In this document: piece by piece, positions 33,559-44,400 of the stretch
Position numbering within the stretch: the first letter of the stretch is position 1
Layout: the number at the start of each line of letters is the position of its first letter
Source: Neolewinella agarilytica
GTDB lineage: Bacteria; Bacteroidota; Bacteroidia; Chitinophagales; Saprospiraceae
NCBI RefSeq assembly: GCF_900110645.1
Contig: NZ_FOFB01000011.1
Location: 142,649-206,648 of the forward strand
Direction: 5' to 3'
Length of the DNA stretch: 64,000 nt
Notes under the pieces: generated by a model
The model's database searches: none
Told to the model about the DNA's origin: nothing
Seen by the model: only the letters and a program-made list of their open reading frames with translations
Position numbers and translations under genes: made by a program

Positions 33559-34350
33559 ATGAAACCTCTTTATTACGCGATCACATTGATTTTTCTTGCT
33601 TTTGGGGCTTCTGCGTGTGAGAAGCCAATCGATAGTGAGAGAAGTAACGACCTCATTGTTCGTGATATAGATTTTTACCAGTCTGCATTTCTGGGAGCGC
33701 ATGATGGCATGGTTCAGATACGGCACGATCAGGGAGGAACCGGCAGAGATGGAATGCCCTCTGAAACATACTTTATGCGAATCGTCGGAGGTGAATCCAG
33801 TATTCTCAACCCTCCGTCCCGGATTGTCTTAAATGAAGCCTGGGGAATTCCACTTCAGCAGGACTTTAATGTGATTAAGGATGAATCTGGGATTGCTGAT
33901 TTATTTGGCCATACTCTCTCTTTGCGGATAGAAGAAGATGGTGTCGATTCCTTAAAATCCATTACAACTCCAGTAGACTTAGGCGCTATACCTAAAGTAC
34001 TGAAGAGTAACCTGAGCCAACTTCCACAAAACCAATTATTGGAAAGAACCGTCAGTTGGAATATTGATGATACGAATAAGAACGGCGTTTTTATCGTGGT
34101 AGATTACAGCCCGTTGATTAACGAGGAGAACATCGTCGCTGTACATCCGGAGAGATGTAGTGATTATCTCCAAATCCCGGATGGGCGGGAAAGCTATACC
34201 TTTTCAGCCTCAGATTTTCCCTGCGTTCCGGCAAACGCGATTGTGAGCGTTACCCTCATAAGGGGAGTGGCGAAAGAGCTTGTAAATGCTGCTGGCCGTG
34301 ATGTTTTCCTGGCCTATTCTACTAATAGCGGGTTGTTTGAGTTTCAGTAA
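33559..34350 (+). CDS. Hypothetical lipoprotein
   Basis: A 263-residue predicted lipoprotein (MKPLYYAITLIFLAFGASAC; lipobox ASAC) with no recognised domain. It looks all-beta, with a DTNKNGVFIVVDYSP stretch and two late cysteines (ERCSDYLQIPDG, FSASDFPCVPAN) that may form a disulfide. AT-richer than its neighbours. It stands alone; the 178-base upstream gap has a run of ten A (33407-33416) and no clear promoter. Confidence 0.65.
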   Translation: MKPLYYAITLIFLAFGASACEKPIDSERSNDLIVRDIDFYQSAFLGAHDGMVQIRHDQGGTGRDGMPSETYFMRIVGGESSILNPPSRIVLNEAWGIPLQQDFNVIKDESGIADLFGHTLSLRIEEDGVDSLKSITTPVDLGAIPKVLKSNLSQLPQNQLLERTVSWNIDDTNKNGVFIVVDYSPLINEENIVAVHPERCSDYLQIPDGRESYTFSASDFPCVPANAIVSVTLIRGVAKELVNAAGRDVFLAYSTNSGLFEFQ

Positions 34351-34424
34351 ACCTGAAGGACTTAGCATTTTGGGGCTAACGGCTAATTATATGTGAGTTA
34401 CGAGCAAAACCGTTGAAGGTTAAG

Positions 34425-34450
34425 CCCCTCGGTGCGCACCGAAGGGTCTT
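34425..34450. terminator. Hairpin between convergent genes, likely terminator
   Basis: CCCTCGGTGC and GCACCGAAGGG form a stem with one bulge, followed by TCTTT on the + strand, between the lipoprotein stop (34350) and the convergent response-regulator stop (34474). Flanking TTAAGCCC/TTTAGCCC arms extend it. Confidence 0.5.
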
Positions 34451-34473
34451 TAGCCCGTAATTCGCATTAATCT

Positions 34474-35241
34474 TTACTGATACAAATTCAAGCGCCGCAT
34501 TACCTCCTGCTTTGTCTCCCGGCTTATCGGTACTTCATGATCGGCTACCCCGACGAAGTTGCCCCCGATTCGATTAACCCTCTGCAGGTTTACGGCGTAT
34601 GACCGGTGCGTCTGTATGAAATAGTCTGACGGTAGTTGGCCCATAAAGTCCTTCAGTGTGGAGCGGAGCACATACTTTCTTCCCTCCCCGACATTTAACT
34701 CCAGGTAATTACGGAAAGACTGGATATACTGAATGTTGGAAATAGAAACCCGCCGAAAAACCAAATCGTCTTTGACGAAAATACTATCGTCGATCAGTAG
34801 TTGTTTTGGCGACTCTACCGGGCTGGGCGACTGATTGGGCAAGGGGACCGGTAAATTTTTCGTGGCACTAAAAGTGTTCACGGCCAGTTCAATGGCCGCG
34901 TGGAGGTCTTGCTCCACGAAGGGTTTGACGAGGTAGCTGCCGGGCTGAGTCCGGGCGGCATCGGCAATGGTTTGTTTGTCACCGAAAGCGGTAAGAAAAA
35001 TGAAGGGAATGTGGTAACGTTCTTTAATCTGTTCTGCCAGCCAGATGCCGGATCGGGCACCCTTGATGTTGATATCGAGAATAGCGAGGTCGGTTTGCCC
35101 TTCGTCCAATACCCGCAACGCTTCATCGGCGCGCATCGCGTCTCCGGCAATGGCGTAGCCCATGCCCGTCAGGGAATCCCGCAGGGCGTCCATGGTGATG
35201 AATTCGTCTTCTACGATGAGAATACGTACTTGATCTGCCAT
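34474..35241 (-). CDS. LytTR-family response regulator
   Basis: A 255-residue transcription regulator. Residues 5-118 form a receiver domain (VRILIVEDEF acidic pocket; phosphoacceptor Asp56 in LAILDINIKG; FLTAF Thr; YLVKPF Lys). A Pro-rich linker leads to a LytTR DNA-binding domain (about 160-252: VFRRVSISNIQYIQSFRNYLEL...FIQTHRSYAVNLQRVNRIGG). ATG 35241 is chosen since it begins the receiver; the kinase stop codon lies 2 bases upstream, so the pair is an operon and cognate partners. Likely targets include the divergent adhesin region. Confidence 0.93.
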   Translation of the reverse strand: MADQVRILIVEDEFITMDALRDSLTGMGYAIAGDAMRADEALRVLDEGQTDLAILDINIKGARSGIWLAEQIKERYHIPFIFLTAFGDKQTIADAARTQPGSYLVKPFVEQDLHAAIELAVNTFSATKNLPVPLPNQSPSPVESPKQLLIDDSIFVKDDLVFRRVSISNIQYIQSFRNYLELNVGEGRKYVLRSTLKDFMGQLPSDYFIQTHRSYAVNLQRVNRIGGNFVGVADHEVPISRETKQEVMRRLNLYQ

Positions 35242-35243
35242 AG

Positions 35244-37415
35244 TTAAAATTCGATTTGTACGGTAGTTCCCCGCTCTGGTTTCATCCATTTGATGCTGCC
35301 TTCCAGCTGGCGGACGAGGCCCTTAACCAGGTTGTGACCAAGAGATTTACTACTGCGGGCAGCGTGGTCAGCAGGGAGGCCCACGCCGTTGTCGTTTACT
35401 TCCAGCTCAAAGCGATCGGCTACCCGCTGAAAGACCACCTGAATCTGACCATTGCTGCCGTTAGGGAAGGCATATTTGTAAGCATTTGTCAATAGCTCAT
35501 TGAGAATTAGCCCGACGGGGATGGCCGTGTCGAGATCCAGGTATTCATCTGCGACAACCAGATCGAGCTTTATGTCCTTCCCGGGTTTGCTGTGGCTCCT
35601 GCTGATGTTTGTGCCGAGGTCTTCCAGGTAAGAACGGATGTTAACCCCACTAAGCTGTTCAGACTGGTACAGGTTCTCATGAATGAGGGCCATGGACTGG
35701 ATGCGTTCCTGCCCTTCTTTGGCTAACTTCTGGGCGTCGCTGTCGTTGGCCAGCCGGCCTTGCTTTTGCAGTAAGCTGGAGATGATCTGGAGGTTGTTTT
35801 TTACCCGGTGATGGATTTCGCGGAGGAGGACTTCCTTTTCGGATAAAGACTGATCTACCAGCGCCTTTTGGTTAGCTAGTTTTTGCCCGTCACGACGGCT
35901 TCGGTAAAACGAATAGCCAATGACGGCGAGCAGAAGAGCCAGTGCTCCCAGCAAGATAGAGTAGAAGCGCCGATCTGATGCCGCATCTTGTTCCGCCAGA
36001 ATTGTCTGTTGTTCCGCACGCTGGCGAGCCAGTTTGTTTTCGGTTACGCCCAATTCAAAGGCGGCTTTGCTCGAGGCATTACTCCGGGCAACACTGGTCT
36101 CATTATTACTCCAGTAAAGCAAATGTTGATAAAGCTCAACCTCTAATTCAGGGTCAATACCATCGCCGAGCGTTTCTTTATAGGCCTCTACCACTTCTGT
36201 CCCCAGGTCGCTTGGGTACCAACGGGTCACTTTTATTTTTTCAAATGTTTTAGCCAGTAAGGGGCGGGCTTTGTCATCCTGATTGATGTGATGATAATAG
36301 AGCCCCGCCTGAGCATTTGCTGAGCTCAGTCCTTCGTACCCCTCATCTTTGTTAGCCAGTTCCATGCCCGCTAGTAATTGCTCGAAATTTTCCTGACAAA
36401 GCGTGTCGGTACTCTTCCGGCATAATTCGAGTCGTTGTGCTAAGTCATAGAGATCTTTAGTCGCCTCCAAACGCTCCATCGGGCTTTGCGATCCTTTTTC
36501 TTCTGCCAAAGAATCGAGAAGGGTTAGGGCAACGTCATATTTTTTCAGTTTACTGTATGTCTGTACCAGACTATTGGACACAACATTGCCATAATCACTG
36601 TAAGCCTCTTCCATTTCACCCAGGTTGTCTTGAGCAAGATGGAGTAACTCTGCTCCCTTTTCATAGTCTCCGGTAAATTGTTGGAAAAAGTCGGCGAGCA
36701 TCATGTACAACCGGGCTTTAGCGTGATGGCCCCCTTCCATTTCTTCTGCGGTCCGTAAAGAATTACGGATGATTTCCCGTCCCCGCTCACTATCCCCAAC
36801 GGTGAAATTATCCAGAATCATGTAGAGTGAAAGCACTACGCGTTGAGAATCCGTTAGCCCGGGTTCCTGATAAAGATCTTCAGCAATTGGCCCCTTGAGG
36901 GAAAAAGGGAAAGAGTCCCGATTACACTGAAAGTACATGGCTGCATGCAGCCCGAGGCGCAATTCAAGGTTCTCAGGAGAGCCATCGGTGCCCAGGCTAT
37001 CCTGAATGACTTTGTATAAGGGGGGGATTTTACGACGATTTTCAACTGACAAGTTTGGGCAGGCCAGTGCCTTCATGTGAAGTTCCGTAATTCTTACCCG
37101 GGCAGGATAGGGGTCCCCCAATTTAGCACCCAATTTCCCTAAGTCTTGTAAGTAAGGCCGTATCGGACGCGTCGGGTCATAGTCCGGATAAACACTGTTG
37201 GTGCCAGAACGCGCATCATTCGCCATCAAACGAATAAGTTGAGCTAGCGCATTGAAATGCCGGTCGTCCTGAGAATCGGCTTCTACCCGGCGAAGCAGTT
37301 CTTCTTTAGATAGGTTCAGGTTGGGAATCTGTGCCCCCAGTTCAGAAGTGAACAGGAGACCAAAACATAGGACAGGAAGGGAAAGGAAACGGGAAAACCG
37401 ATTGAAAAAACACAT
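35244..37415 (-). CDS. Sensor histidine kinase with TPR sensor region
   Basis: A 723-residue kinase. Signal peptide (SLPVLCFGLLFTSELGAQ), a long helical TPR-like periplasmic region (about 45-470: ARLYMMLADFFQQFTGDYEKGAELL, LVQTYSKLKKYDVALTLLDSL), one TM helix (FYSILLGALALLLAVIGYSFY, about 492-512), a HisKA_2 phospho-acceptor (LLREIHHRVKNNLQIISSLL, His near residue 530) and a HATPase domain (NELLTNAYKYAF N-box, VNDNGVGLP G-box). This is the common Bacteroidota TPR-HisKA_2 type that pairs with LytTR regulators. The frame extends to 37469, but ATG 37415 gives the best signal peptide. Confidence 0.92.
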   Translation of the reverse strand: MCFFNRFSRFLSLPVLCFGLLFTSELGAQIPNLNLSKEELLRRVEADSQDDRHFNALAQLIRLMANDARSGTNSVYPDYDPTRPIRPYLQDLGKLGAKLGDPYPARVRITELHMKALACPNLSVENRRKIPPLYKVIQDSLGTDGSPENLELRLGLHAAMYFQCNRDSFPFSLKGPIAEDLYQEPGLTDSQRVVLSLYMILDNFTVGDSERGREIIRNSLRTAEEMEGGHHAKARLYMMLADFFQQFTGDYEKGAELLHLAQDNLGEMEEAYSDYGNVVSNSLVQTYSKLKKYDVALTLLDSLAEEKGSQSPMERLEATKDLYDLAQRLELCRKSTDTLCQENFEQLLAGMELANKDEGYEGLSSANAQAGLYYHHINQDDKARPLLAKTFEKIKVTRWYPSDLGTEVVEAYKETLGDGIDPELEVELYQHLLYWSNNETSVARSNASSKAAFELGVTENKLARQRAEQQTILAEQDAASDRRFYSILLGALALLLAVIGYSFYRSRRDGQKLANQKALVDQSLSEKEVLLREIHHRVKNNLQIISSLLQKQGRLANDSDAQKLAKEGQERIQSMALIHENLYQSEQLSGVNIRSYLEDLGTNISRSHSKPGKDIKLDLVVADEYLDLDTAIPVGLILNELLTNAYKYAFPNGSNGQIQVVFQRVADRFELEVNDNGVGLPADHAARSSKSLGHNLVKGLVRQLEGSIKWMKPERGTTVQIEF

Positions 37416-37533
37416 GAAGTAGGCGGTTAGGCTCCCAATATATACTAATTCTATCAGGAAAATGGCCACTTATCCCTTGTCACCTACGGTTCGTCCCTGA
37501 TTTTCGATGTCGAGACATGCTTTAGCGCATTTT

Positions 37534-37542
37534 TGTTCTGAA
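37534..37542 (-). promoter_or_regulatory. Single copy of the TTCAGAACA motif between divergent regulator genes
   Basis: TGTTCTGAA on the + strand, the complement of TTCAGAACA, which occurs three times at 38172-38222. It sits 63 bases ahead of the LytTR gene and about 120 ahead of the kinase operon, consistent with feedback control of either. Confidence 0.4.
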
Positions 37543-37596
37543 CGACATAGTAAATGTCCGGAAAGTAAGTACCGCCGCCCAGCAAAATGCACAAAA

Positions 37597-38022
37597 ATGA
37601 ATAGGAATCTAATAGCTTCGACTTTTCCAAAGACTTCTCACAAGTCATTGGCACCTCTCGCAAAGAACGACAGGAACTCAAATGACCCCTTCGATAAAGA
37701 GGGCCAGTCCATCTGGGTTGAAAAAGGTAAGGTACGTGTCCGTATCCCCGTTCGCAACATCCTTTACGTAAAGGCCGAACACGTTTACTGCCGGCTCTTT
37801 TTCCCGAATGATCAAAGGGTGTTGAAACGCATCAGCCTGGATCGCCTGACATCCGAATTGCCATCCGGTAAATTCCTCCGGGTGCACCGAAGCTATTTAG
37901 TGAATGTCGATTATGTAGAGCACTTCAATGCTTCAAAAATTCTGATTGGTAAAACTGTAATTCCAATAGGCCGCACCTGGCGAAAGGAAGCTGTCAGCAG
38001 GTTACGACAACTCATCCAATAG
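37597..38022 (+). CDS. Stand-alone LytTR-domain transcription regulator
   Basis: A 141-residue protein with a LytTR DNA-binding domain (about 48-140: IWVEKGKVRVRIPVRNILYVKAEHVYCRLFF, LDRLTSELPSGKFLRVHRSYLVNVDYVEHFNASKILIG) and no receiver or membrane sensor. The first 40 residues are polar and unstructured-looking. ATG 37597 is the natural start; the upstream extension to 37507 is not protein-like. It lies between the two-component operon and the adhesin gene, so it is the obvious candidate regulator of the repeat array at 38172-38222. How its activity is controlled is not visible. Confidence 0.88.
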   Translation: MNRNLIASTFPKTSHKSLAPLAKNDRNSNDPFDKEGQSIWVEKGKVRVRIPVRNILYVKAEHVYCRLFFPNDQRVLKRISLDRLTSELPSGKFLRVHRSYLVNVDYVEHFNASKILIGKTVIPIGRTWRKEAVSRLRQLIQ

Positions 38023-38075
38023 CGTGGTCACCAGTAGAGACGTAGCTGGTCAGATTATTGCTTGTACTGCACTGT

Positions 38076-38096
38076 GGCGAGCCCGCAGGTGCAATG
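38076..38096 (-). repeat. Dispersed 18-base motif, variant copy
   Basis: Complement reads CATTGCACCTGCGGGCTCGCC, matching the copy at 31084-31105 in its first 14 bases. It lies downstream of the LytTR gene. Confidence 0.45.
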
Positions 38097-38171
38097 ATGA
38101 CCATCAGAAGCAGTGAAAACCTGGTATTGCTCATGGGCTTTTAAAGTGGTTCTACGACTGTAAAGCATTGT

Positions 38172-38222
38172 TTTAGAACAAGAATTTACCATTCAGAACA
38201 AAGGAATGTGTTGTTCAGAACA
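38172..38222 (+). promoter_or_regulatory. Three direct 9-base repeats, probable LytTR operator array
   Basis: TTTAGAACA (38172-38180), TTCAGAACA (38192-38200) and TTCAGAACA (38214-38222) are spaced 20 and 22 bases start to start, about two helical turns. LytTR proteins typically bind pairs of 9-base direct repeats at this spacing. The last copy ends about 39 bases before the -7 box at 38261, just upstream of the expected RNA polymerase site, as for an activator. The exact sequence does not match AgrA or AlgR sites, so the assignment is inferred. Confidence 0.6.
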
Positions 38223-38260
38223 TTTGGCTGAAAAAAAAAGAAGAGACTGCTGTCTCCCTA

Positions 38261-38268
38261 TACATTTG
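38261..38268 (+). promoter_or_regulatory. -7 promoter box TACATTTG of the giant surface-protein gene
   Basis: Exact TAnnTTTG match. The -33 region 20 bases upstream is only A-rich, fitting an activator-dependent promoter. A palindrome GAGACTGCTGTCTC lies between. It leaves a leader of about 220 bases before ATG 38493, in which I see no gene. Confidence 0.5.
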
Positions 38269-38492
38269 AATCATCTTCAAAAGATAACACACGCTAAACA
38301 AACAGGAACAAACTACTACTTACAACTTGATATACTCCTTCAGATGACAACTTAAAGGAGTAAGGTTTACAACCTGACGCACGATAAAAAATACACCTCA
38401 TCATGGTGGAATGAGCTCATGGGCTCAACGGACATCCCTATGTCAATTCATCGATTTGGTCTTTCTCTTCTCATCAAAACACGCTTATTCCA

Positions 38493-41400
38493 ATGCTCTG
38501 CTTCAATCCTCTTTCTCCCCCTCAATGGCGTGCCGCTTTACTGGCTGTCTTAATATTTGGAGTTTTCTTTCCATTAACGGCACAGACGACATACACGGTC
38601 AACAACACCAGTGCAGATGTGGCTACGGTTAACTCTCTTCCCTGGGCAATCGCTCAGGCAAACCTGGATGCTGCCGCCGATGTGATTAATATCACTGCTA
38701 CGGGAACGATGACCTCTACGGCTACATTGATCATCACCGAGCCGGTATCCATCAACGGTACTTCAACGGGAGGTGTACCAAACTTCATCCTTAGTGGAAC
38801 GGTGGGGCTTTTAAGAACTGTCGGAACCAAGACGGGGCTAACCATCACTAACCTTGGATTTCTTGGAGCAGCTGGTAATTTTGGCAACAACCTGGCGATT
38901 GACGTTGATAACTGGACAGACGTTGAAATCTCCAATTGTAAGTTCGAGCTAATTCGCAGAACCGCCATCGAAGTAACCAGTGGTAGCGACGTGACGATCA
39001 CGAACAATGAATTTATCGATTGTGGTGGCGCGGCCGGTGGCTATATTGTTAACCTTGCAAGTATGACCGATGTTGCAGGCGACCGCCTGACGATGGCAGG
39101 CAATACGTTCTCCGGCGGTGCAAATGCCGTATTCCTTGCTGGAATGGACGGCCTTGCAATTGCAAATGCCGGATCGACTGAAGTGCTTTTACCGGACAAC
39201 GACGGCAGAAAAACCGTGGGAGGAACGAACCTTCGCCTTCAGAACTGTCCCGACGCAAGTCTTGCCAATGTTGACTTAAGCTTTGATAATGGTGCCAGCG
39301 GTATCACCGGAACCGGGCTCAGCACCCTTAATTGCGCCAATTTGACGGTAAACAACCTGACGATTGACCGCCGTAATAATGGTATTCAAGTAGACAACTC
39401 CGAAACGGTAAGTGTCACCAATAATACACTGACTAACGTCAATACGATTGGTGTAGGGGTTACTGGTGGAAGCAGTGCTACGGTTACGGGCAATAGCTTT
39501 ACCAGCTGCGGAGGAGGCGCTGGTAGATATAATCTCGAACTGAATAGCATCTCAGCGGTAGGTGGCTCTCGGGTAACAGTGAGCGGAAATACTTTCTCCG
39601 GTGGATCAAACGCTGTTTCGATTATTGGAATGGACGGGGTTACGGTCGCAAACACCGGGTCTCCTGAAGTGCTTTTATCGGACACTGATGGCAGAAAAAC
39701 CGTAGGCGGAACCAACCTTCGCTTTCAGAACTGTGCCGACGTAAGTCTTGCCAATTTTGACTTAGGCTTTGATAATGGTGCCAGCAGTATCAACGGAACC
39801 GGGCTCAGTACCCTTAATTGTGCTAATTTAGTGGTAGACAATCTGACGATTGACCGCCGTGGTAATGGTCTTCTAGTAGACAACTCCGAAACGGTAAGTG
39901 TCATCAATAATACGCTGACTAACGTCAATACGATTGGTATAAGAGTCAATGGTGGAAGCAGTGCTACGGTTACGGGCAACAGTTTTACCAGTTGCGGAGG
40001 AGCGGGTGGTAGATATAATCTCGAGCTGTTTAACATCTCAGACGTAGGTGGCTCCCGGTTAATGGCGAGCGGAAACACGTTCTCCGGCGGTGGTAATGCC
40101 GTATGGATTTCAGGAATGGACGGGGTTACGGTCGCAAACACAGGGTCCCCTGAAGTGCTTTTACCAGACAGCGATGGCAGAAAAACCGTAGGAGGAACGA
40201 ACCTTTACCTTCAAAACTGCCCTAACGTAAGTCTTGCCAATTTTGACTTAGGCTTTGATAATGGTGCCAGCGGTATCACCGGAACCGGGCTCTACGCCAG
40301 CGGCTGTGCTAATTTAATGGTAGACAATCTGACGATTGACCGCCGTAGTAATGGTCTTCAAGTAGACAACTCCGAAACCGTAAGCGTCACCAATAATACG
40401 CTGACTAACGTCAGTAGGACTGGTATAAGAGTTAATGGTGGAAGCAGTGCTACGGTTACGGGCAATAGCTTTACCAGTTGCGGAGGAGCCGGTAGTAGAT
40501 ATAATCTCGAGCTGAATAACATCTCAGACGTAGGTGGCTCCCGGTTAACGGCGAGCGGAAATACATTCTCCGGCGGAGGAAATGCCGTATGGATTGCAGC
40601 AATGGACGGGGTTACGATCGCAAACACCGGGTCTCCTGAAGTGCTTTTACCAGACAACGATGGCAGAAAAACCGTAGGAGGAACGAACCTTTACCTTCAA
40701 AACTGCCCTAACGTAAGTCTTGCCGATTTTGACTTAAGCTTCGATAATGGTGCCAGCGGTATCAACGGAATCGGACTCAACGCCAGTGGCTGTGCCAATT
40801 TAATGGTAGACAATCTGACGGTTGATCGCCGGTCTGTTGGTGTTCAGGTTTACAACTCCGCAACAGGAAGCGTCACGAATAGCAATATTAGTAATGCAAA
40901 CTTTACCGCCATTCGCGTATCGGACGGTAGCAACGTAACGGTTACCGGTAACACCATTGGCACCTCCGGAGGTGCTGGTAGCCGCTACGCGCTGGAGCTA
41001 CTAAGCATTTCGGCTGATGGCGGCCCACGGATGAACGTCAGCGGGAACACCTTCGCTGGTGGTGCAAACGCCGTTTGGATTCATAATATGGATGGAGTGA
41101 CCGTTAAGAATGTCGCGCCCGCAGAGGTCATACTCGCGGACGACGACGGTCGTGCTTCCGTTGCTGGGACCAACTTAAAGGTTCAAAGTAGCCCCAATAC
41201 TACGCTAACCGACCTCGATCTATCTTACAGTGGAACAGGGCCTAGCGGCACTGGCTTGTTCGGGGCGAGCACCGCCAACCTTTCCGTAAGTGGCGCAACG
41301 ATTACTGATCGCTTGATTGGAGTGCAGCTGGATAACTGTGTGAACTCTTCAGTAATGGACAACACCCTTACGAACAACACAATTAAAGGCATTTTCATTA

Positions 41401-44400
41401 GAAGCGGCGAAAACGCTACCGTAACCGGCAATGCCCTGACGAACTGTGGCGGTGGCTTCAATAACGGTTCCCTGCATTTTGAGAGCGTTGCAGCCGATGT
41501 TGAAAACATGCGATTAGAGGCTTCCGGCAATAGCTTTACGGACTGTAATGGAGGGGTATACGTGAACAATATGCCTGGGATTATCGTATCGGATGGCTCG
41601 GTTGCGGGTACGGAAATTACCCTCACTGAGGCTGACCAGATCGGACCCTTCGGCGCATTTGCCGTTGAACTTAACACCTCAGAGAACGGCCGGGTCGAAG
41701 GCCTTACTCTGAAAGCTCCGGATGAGAATGTTGGTAACCTTCAGGGGATCAGGGCATTAGGTTGTAGTGGTGTGGTTGTTACTGGGAACAGTGTTCGAGG
41801 CCGAACCTATGCCATATCTGTTCTTCAGGGTGCTGCGATCACCAGCAGCCCAACGGTAAGCGGTAACTTGATCGAAGCAAATAACATCGGTCTGTATGTC
41901 GATCTGAAGTCAACCGATGTTGCCGCTAATGCTACGGGCAACAACTTTGTTTGTAATATCACGGGCATACAAGCCCGGCAAGATGCAAACGTTGATGCCA
42001 GCGGTAACTTCTGGGGAGACGCCGGTGGCTCCGCTACCGACAGCGGTAATGGCGATACCTATCAGGTGTTGAACAACGCTGTGATTAACAATACCAACAC
42101 CTTCAGTCCCACACCCGTTGCTGGTGTTGCTACGCTTACGATAGCACAGATCGCCGCTACGGGTAATGCTGCGGCCATCACCGATGGTCAGACGGCTACC
42201 GCTGTTGCGGATCATACCGACTTTGGTGATGTTTTGACCGGTGAGTCACTGACCCGCACCTTCACCATCAGCAATGCCGGAACGGATGAGCTTATCCTTA
42301 GCGACATCACCATTACCGGTGATGCGGCCTTCACCATTGGGGCTGGTGCCCCAACTACCGTAGCTGGTGGCGGCACGGCTACCTTCGACGTGGTGTATGC
42401 GCCTACCGTTGCCGGTGCCGCTACGGCCACTACGGTGACCGTAGCGCACGATGCTTGCCAGGACGACGACGGAGAGTTTTCCTTTGCTGTCGGTGGCTTA
42501 GCAATAGCAAGTTGTGACATCACTATCACCTCCGCCACCCCAACCGCTGAAGGTTGCCCAGGTGCAGATGATGGCTCCATCACCGTCAATGCTACCTGTA
42601 CTACCTGCACCGGCGGAATCGTTTATACCATCTCTCCAGCTGTAGGTACACTGAATGCTAACGTATTCAGCGACCTTCCCGACGGTACTTACACCGTTAC
42701 GGCTACGGATGCCAGTGACGGTAGCTGTACGGTCAGTGAAACAGGTGTTATGGTTGCTGCGGGTATGGATACCGAAGCACCGACTTTCACCTGCCCCACT
42801 ACGGCAGAAATTACTCTCGACCTTTGCGGAGAGACGACGATCTCACCAGTAGATCTCGGTCTGATTGTTGCTGATAACTGCGTTGCAGATCCAACTACCA
42901 CGCTAAGCCCATCCACCTTAACGGGGGCAGGTACAACGAACGTAACGGTTACAGTATCTGATGGGACGAATACTGATAACAGCTGTGTCGTTGCCGTTAC
43001 TACAGTGGAAAACCCGGAAGCTTTCACCATCACGACTCAGGCAGATGACCTCGGTAATCAATGCCCTGGCGCTGCTGTCATTATTTCAGCAGCAACACTA
43101 CTTGGCAACGATAATGCCTCCGATGGGCGGAACATCGAAGTCCAGGACCTGACGTTGGTTGATCCCACACAGGGGTCAGTTGTCAATAATGGTGATGGTA
43201 CTTTTACTTTTACACCTGCTACAAATTTCTCTGGCGCAGTTGCATTTGAGTACCTGGTGACAGCTGAAGGAGATGACCTCTTCTTTAATGAAAATGGCCA
43301 TTACTATGAATTTGTAACTGCCCCGGATATTACCTGGACCGATGCTAAAACAGCTGCAGAAGAGAGGAGCCTATTCGGACAACAAGGGTACCTGGTTACG
43401 ATCACTTCTCAGGCAGAACAGGACTTTGTTCTAACCAAACTACGAGGCCAGGGCTGGATGGGCGCTACGGATTTAGAGGTGCCGAATACCTGGAAATGGG
43501 TTACTGGCCCGGAAGCAGGTACTGCTTTTTGGCAAGGTTTGGCAAATGGTAGTCCTGTTAATGGCGCTTACACCAATTGGCAAGTAAATGAACCGAATAA
43601 TTTCCCCCATGCTAACGGAGAGAGCTACGCTCACTTTCGGACCAATGGGCAATGGAACGATTATCCTGAAGATCGCACAGGTACAAATGAGATTCAAGGC
43701 TATGTAGTAGAGTACGGTGGTAGTATTGGCTGTACGCCGAATTTTACAGCAGTGGGCAGTATAACACTTACGCTTACTGACACCGAAGCGCCTGAAATTA
43801 CCTGCCCCGAAGCGATCGACGTAATCGCCACCAGCGCCTCCGGCGCTGAGGTGACCTTCGCTGACGCAACGGCTACGGACAACTGCTCCGCTACGGTCAG
43901 CCAGACGGCTGGTCCTGCCAGCGGTTCGACCTTCCCGATGGGTGTAACTACGGTAACTTTCGAAGCCGAAGATCCGAGCGAGAACACGGTTAGCTGTTCC
44001 TTTGATATTACCGTTAGCGGTGTAGCACCAGACATCAGCTGCCCTGATAACATCACCGTCAGCAATGATGCAGGAGATTGCAGTGCGATTGTGAGTTTTG
44101 CGGCCACCGAAACAGCTGGTATCCCCGCCAGCACGATCACTTACAGCCAGAACCCTGGTACCAGCTTCCCGGTTGGAATGACGACGGTAACGGCTACAGC
44201 TACGAATGCTATTGGTTCTGATGACTGTACGTTCACCGTTACGGTGGAGGATACGGAGGCGCCGACCTTCATCTGTCCCACTACGGCAGAAATTACTCTC
44301 GACCTTTGCGGAGAGACGACGATCTCACCAGTAGATCTCGGTCTGATTGTTACCGATAACTGTGGCTTGATCCCTACCATCGCCTTGAGCCAAACGGATT

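Noticed and set aside
39201..41160. Regular repeats considered as a CRISPR-like or satellite array
   Set aside because: The period is 486 bases, in frame within a single coding sequence, and encodes beta-helix units; there are no short repeats with unique spacers.
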